From the NCBI GenBank assembly GCA_013694495.1, contig JACDCH010000154.1, positions 1-6,798 of the forward strand: a DNA stretch of 6,798 nt. The letters are read 5' to 3'. A program made the position numbers and the translations under genes. Every line of letters begins with the position of its first letter. Position 1 is the stretch's first letter. Below are positions 4,554-6,798 of this stretch, piece after piece. The notes under the pieces are model-generated. The model ran no database searches. It had not been told where the DNA came from and was given only the letters and a program-made list of their open reading frames with translations. The stretch comes from Acidimicrobiia bacterium (GTDB taxonomy: Bacteria; Actinomycetota; Acidimicrobiia; Acidimicrobiales; JACDCH01).

Positions 4554-5605
4554 GCGAGGACCTCTTTCAGGGCAGCGAGGAAGGCGTCGTCCTCGGTCGG
4601 GGTGCCGATGGTGACGCGCAGGCAGCCCTCGAGCCGGGGCCACGACGTGCAGTCCCGCACGAGGACCGACCGGTCGAGCAGCCCCTGCCACACCGCCGGG
4701 CCGTCGTGCTCCCGCGGCCGGAACAGCACGAAGTTGGCGCCCGACGGGAACACGTCGACGGCAACGTCGGCCAGGGCGGCCACGAGCCGGCCCCGCTCCT
4801 CGACCAGCGCCGCCACCCTCGCCCGCATGTCGTCCTCGAAGTCGAGGGCGACCTCGCCGGCCGCCTGCTTGACGGCGTCGAGGTGGTAGGGCAGCACGAC
4901 CTTTTCGAGGGCGGCGACGATCTCGGGCGGCGCCACGCAGTAGCCGAGCCGGGCCGCAGCCATCGACCACGTCTTCGAGAACGTGCGCACCACCACGAGC
5001 GGGACCCCGGGTGCGACGTCGGCCACCGCCGAGCGGGGCGCGAACTGGCCGTAGGCCTCGTCGACCACCAGCAGGCCGGGCGCGTCGCGGAGGACGGCCG
5101 CCAGCACCTCGGGCGGGTCGATGGTGCCCGTGGGGTTGTTCGGCGAGCACAGGAAGGTGATCGACGGCGAGGACTCGGCCAGCACCCTGCGCACCTCGTC
5201 GAGGTCGATGGTGAAGTCCTCGCGACGCTCGCCGACGGCGACCTCGGTGCCGGTCAGGCGGGCGATGTGCGAGTGCAGCGCGTAGGTGGGCTCGAACACG
5301 GCGACCGTGCGGCCCGCGCCGCCATAGGCGAGGCACAGGGTCTGCAGCACCTCGTTCGACCCGTTGGCCGCGAAGACCGAGGCCGGATCGACGCCGTGGT
5401 GCTCGGCGAGCCGCTCCCGCAGCCGGCGGGCACCCCGGTCGGGGTAGCGGTTCCAGTCGACGGCGGCCACCCGGTCTCGTACCGCGTCGGCGAACCCGGC
5501 CGGCGGCGGCACGGGTGCCTCGTTCGCGTTGAGCCGGACGGCGACGTCGACCTGGGGCGAGTGGTAGCCGTCCATCAGCGCGACATCGGCCCGGGGCTGG
5601 ATCAC
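4550..5605 (-). CDS. hisC: Histidinol-phosphate aminotransferase HisC
   Basis: HisC is a PLP enzyme of the fold-type I, class I/II aminotransferases. It converts imidazole acetol phosphate and glutamate to histidinol phosphate and 2-oxoglutarate. The 351-residue product has the N-terminal GYHSPQVDVAVRLNANEAP (13-31), the PLP-site SPNNPTG (154-160), DEAY (182-185), the Schiff-base Lys211 in RTFSKTWSMAAARLGY, Arg219, and Arg330 in CLRVTIGT for the substrate carboxylate. All expected active-site residues are there. The GTG at 5605 is preferred over the ATG at 5575: it overlaps the hisD stop (GTGA), has GAGG seven bases upstream, and adds the IQPRADVAL segment found in relatives. The 3' end overlaps hisB by 4 bases, so hisD, hisC and hisB are translationally coupled. 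Confidence 0.97.
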   Translation of the reverse strand: MIQPRADVALMDGYHSPQVDVAVRLNANEAPVPPPAGFADAVRDRVAAVDWNRYPDRGARRLRERLAEHHGVDPASVFAANGSNEVLQTLCLAYGGAGRTVAVFEPTYALHSHIARLTGTEVAVGERREDFTIDLDEVRRVLAESSPSITFLCSPNNPTGTIDPPEVLAAVLRDAPGLLVVDEAYGQFAPRSAVADVAPGVPLVVVRTFSKTWSMAAARLGYCVAPPEIVAALEKVVLPYHLDAVKQAAGEVALDFEDDMRARVAALVEERGRLVAALADVAVDVFPSGANFVLFRPREHDGPAVWQGLLDRSVLVRDCTSWPRLEGCLRVTIGTPTEDDAFLAALKEVLA

Positions 5606-6798
5606 CGGGGCACCTCGCGCTGGCGGACCCTGATGGACTCGGCGTGGGCGGCCAGGCCCTCGGACTCGGCCAGGGCGACGACGTGCGGGGCGGCCGCGGC
5701 GAAGCCGGCCTCGGACACGGTGACGACGTGGACGGCCTTGGAGAAGTCGTCGGGCGTGAGCGCCCCGGCGAAGCGGGCCGACCCGAAGGTGGGCAGCACG
5801 TGGGACGGCCCGGCGTAGTAGTCGCCGATCGAGGCCGGCGAGAGCGGCCCGCAGAACACGGCGCCCGCGTGACGCACGCCGTCGACCAGGGCATCGGGAT
5901 CGGCGCACAGGAGCTCGAGGTGCTCGGGGGCGATGGCGTTGGCCACGGCGATCGCAGCGGCGGGCGAGTCGACCAGCACCGTGGTGCCCGTCTTGTCGAG
6001 CGTGGCTTCGATCTCGGCCCGCCGAGGGCTGTCGGCGGCCAGCCGGGCCACCTCGGCCTCCACCCGTTCGGCGACCGCCTCGTCCCACGTCACGAGCCAG
6101 GCCAGGCCGTCGGGCCCGTGCTCGGCCTGCACGACGACGTCGACTGCGGCGAAGGCGGCGGGCACCGTGTCGTCGGCCACGACCACGACCTCGGACGGGC
6201 CGGCGAAGGCGGACGGGACGCCGACGAGGCCCTCCCCCGCCACCTCGCGCTTGGCCACGGCCACGTAGACGTTCCCGGGACCGACGATCACGTCGACTGC
6301 CGGCACCGACTCGGTGCCGTAGGCGAGGGCGCCGATGGCCTGGGCGCCGCCGATCGGGTGCACGGCGTCGGCGCCGGCGATGGCGGCGGCGGCGAGCACG
6401 ACGTCGGGCACGCGGCCGTCGGGCCCGGGCGGGACGCACACCGCGACGTGGGGGACGCCGGCGACCTTGGCCGGGATGACGGTCATCAGCACGGTCGACG
6501 GGTACACGGCCCGGCCGCCGGGGACGTAGCAACCGGCCCGGTCGACGGGTCGGCGCAGCGTGCGGGTGCGGATGCCACCGGCCTCGTGGTCGAGGTCGCC
6601 CGTGCGCTCGGCCTGCTGGAAGGCCCGTACCGATGTGGCGGCCGCCTCGAGCGCCGACCGCACGTCGGGGTCGATGCGATCCAGGGCGGCGGCCCACTCG
6701 ACCGGCGGCACCGACAGCGACGGGAGGCTGACGTGGTCGAACCGCTCGGTGCAGGCCAGCACCGCGGCGTCGCCGCCGGCGCGCACCTCGGCGAGGAT
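5602..6798 (-). CDS. hisD: Histidinol dehydrogenase HisD (5' end outside the window)
   Basis: HisD performs the last two steps of the pathway, the NAD-dependent four-electron oxidation of histidinol to histidine through histidinal, with Zn2+. The visible 398 residues begin I-L-A-E-V-R-A-G-G-D; by comparison with the usual length of about 430, some 30 N-terminal residues lie past the right edge. Numbered in this fragment, the zinc ligands Gln224 and His227 (QAEH), Asp326 (GDYYAGPSHVLPT) and His385 are present, as are the catalytic Glu292-His293 (APEHLEL). The nucleotide-binding core has CYVPGGRAVYPSTVLMT (90-106). The block before AGPSE (199-203) reads VPSAF instead of the common I-D-x-x, so the classic family signature would not match strictly. 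The GTG at 6786 is not the start; the frame continues through it with matching residues. The gene leads the hisD-hisC-hisB block and overlaps hisC by 4 bases. Confidence 0.96.
   Translation of the reverse strand: MLAEVRAGGDAAVLACTERFDHVSLPSLSVPPVEWAAALDRIDPDVRSALEAAATSVRAFQQAERTGDLDHEAGGIRTRTLRRPVDRAGCYVPGGRAVYPSTVLMTVIPAKVAGVPHVAVCVPPGPDGRVPDVVLAAAAIAGADAVHPIGGAQAIGALAYGTESVPAVDVIVGPGNVYVAVAKREVAGEGLVGVPSAFAGPSEVVVVADDTVPAAFAAVDVVVQAEHGPDGLAWLVTWDEAVAERVEAEVARLAADSPRRAEIEATLDKTGTTVLVDSPAAAIAVANAIAPEHLELLCADPDALVDGVRHAGAVFCGPLSPASIGDYYAGPSHVLPTFGSARFAGALTPDDFSKAVHVVTVSEAGFAAAAPHVVALAESEGLAAHAESIRVRQREVPR
5613..5616 (-). promoter_or_regulatory. hisC ribosome binding site (decides the GTG start)
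   Basis: GAGG (within GAGGTG) on the minus strand lies seven bases before the GTG at 5605, inside the end of hisD. The ATG at 5575 has no comparable site, which settles the start. Confidence 0.65.

Noticed and set aside
4706..5818. 370-codon plus-strand open frame across hisC and hisD
   Set aside because: It is antisense to two intact enzymes and has no recognisable domain. Long shadow frames are normal at this GC content.
3948..5894. Open frame extending hisB upstream, as if a bifunctional HisB
   Set aside because: The extra N-terminal part is the wrong frame of hisC and shows no HAD phosphatase motif. The ATG at 4553 with its ribosome site starts a normal-length dehydratase.
4550..6697. 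Open minus-strand frame joining hisC to an upstream Arg/Gly-rich stretch, as if a fusion
   Set aside because: The upstream part is an out-of-frame reading of hisD. The GTGA overlap and ribosome site at 5605 mark the true hisC start.

Overview
This is a very GC-rich window (codon third positions are almost all G or C). It carries most of a histidine biosynthesis cluster of an actinobacterium-like genome. The gene order hisD-hisC-hisB ... hisH-hisA-hisF on one strand, the frequent GTG starts and the PriA-like Arg-Gly-Trp motif in HisA fit Actinomycetota. A deep lineage such as Acidimicrobiia is my guess from overall protein character and was not tested.

Layout, right to left along the minus strand. 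hisD (C-terminal 398 residues; its start lies beyond the right edge), hisC and hisB are joined by 4-base stop/start overlaps (GTGA, then ATGA). An HD-superfamily metal-dependent phosphohydrolase follows; its homologous N-terminus reaches back to a CTG that overlaps the hisB stop (CTGA). After an interruption of about 1.2 kb come hisH, hisA (possibly priA) and hisF, tightly packed. A probable further gene begins 9 bases after hisF and runs off the left edge.

The interruption is a two-gene plus-strand pair: an AlkB-like Fe(II)/2-oxoglutarate oxygenase, and a DUF4031 protein with an extra Cys-rich C-terminal segment, overlapping by GTGA. The pair is divergent from hisH across a 74-base gap and convergent with the HD gene across a 4-base gap. 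So the histidine genes are split into two same-strand blocks with an opposite-strand pair between them. There is no room for an ordinary terminator at the convergent junction.

Pathway view. HisB dehydrates imidazoleglycerol phosphate, HisC transaminates imidazole acetol phosphate, and HisD oxidises histidinol. HisA isomerises ProFAR, and HisH with HisF forms the glutamine-dependent IGP synthase. Not in view are hisG, hisE, hisI and any recognised histidinol-phosphate phosphatase; HisB here is the dehydratase domain only. The HD hydrolase coupled to hisB is therefore a speculative candidate for the missing phosphatase.

The genes are ordinary housekeeping genes for the most part. The points worth a second look are the split operon, the HD gene and its CTG start, the Cys-rich DUF4031 tail, the divergent promoter region with a palindrome, and two long perfect inverted repeats inside hisH. 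No RNA gene, mobile element or CRISPR array was seen, and no stretch over 300 bases lacks a gene.
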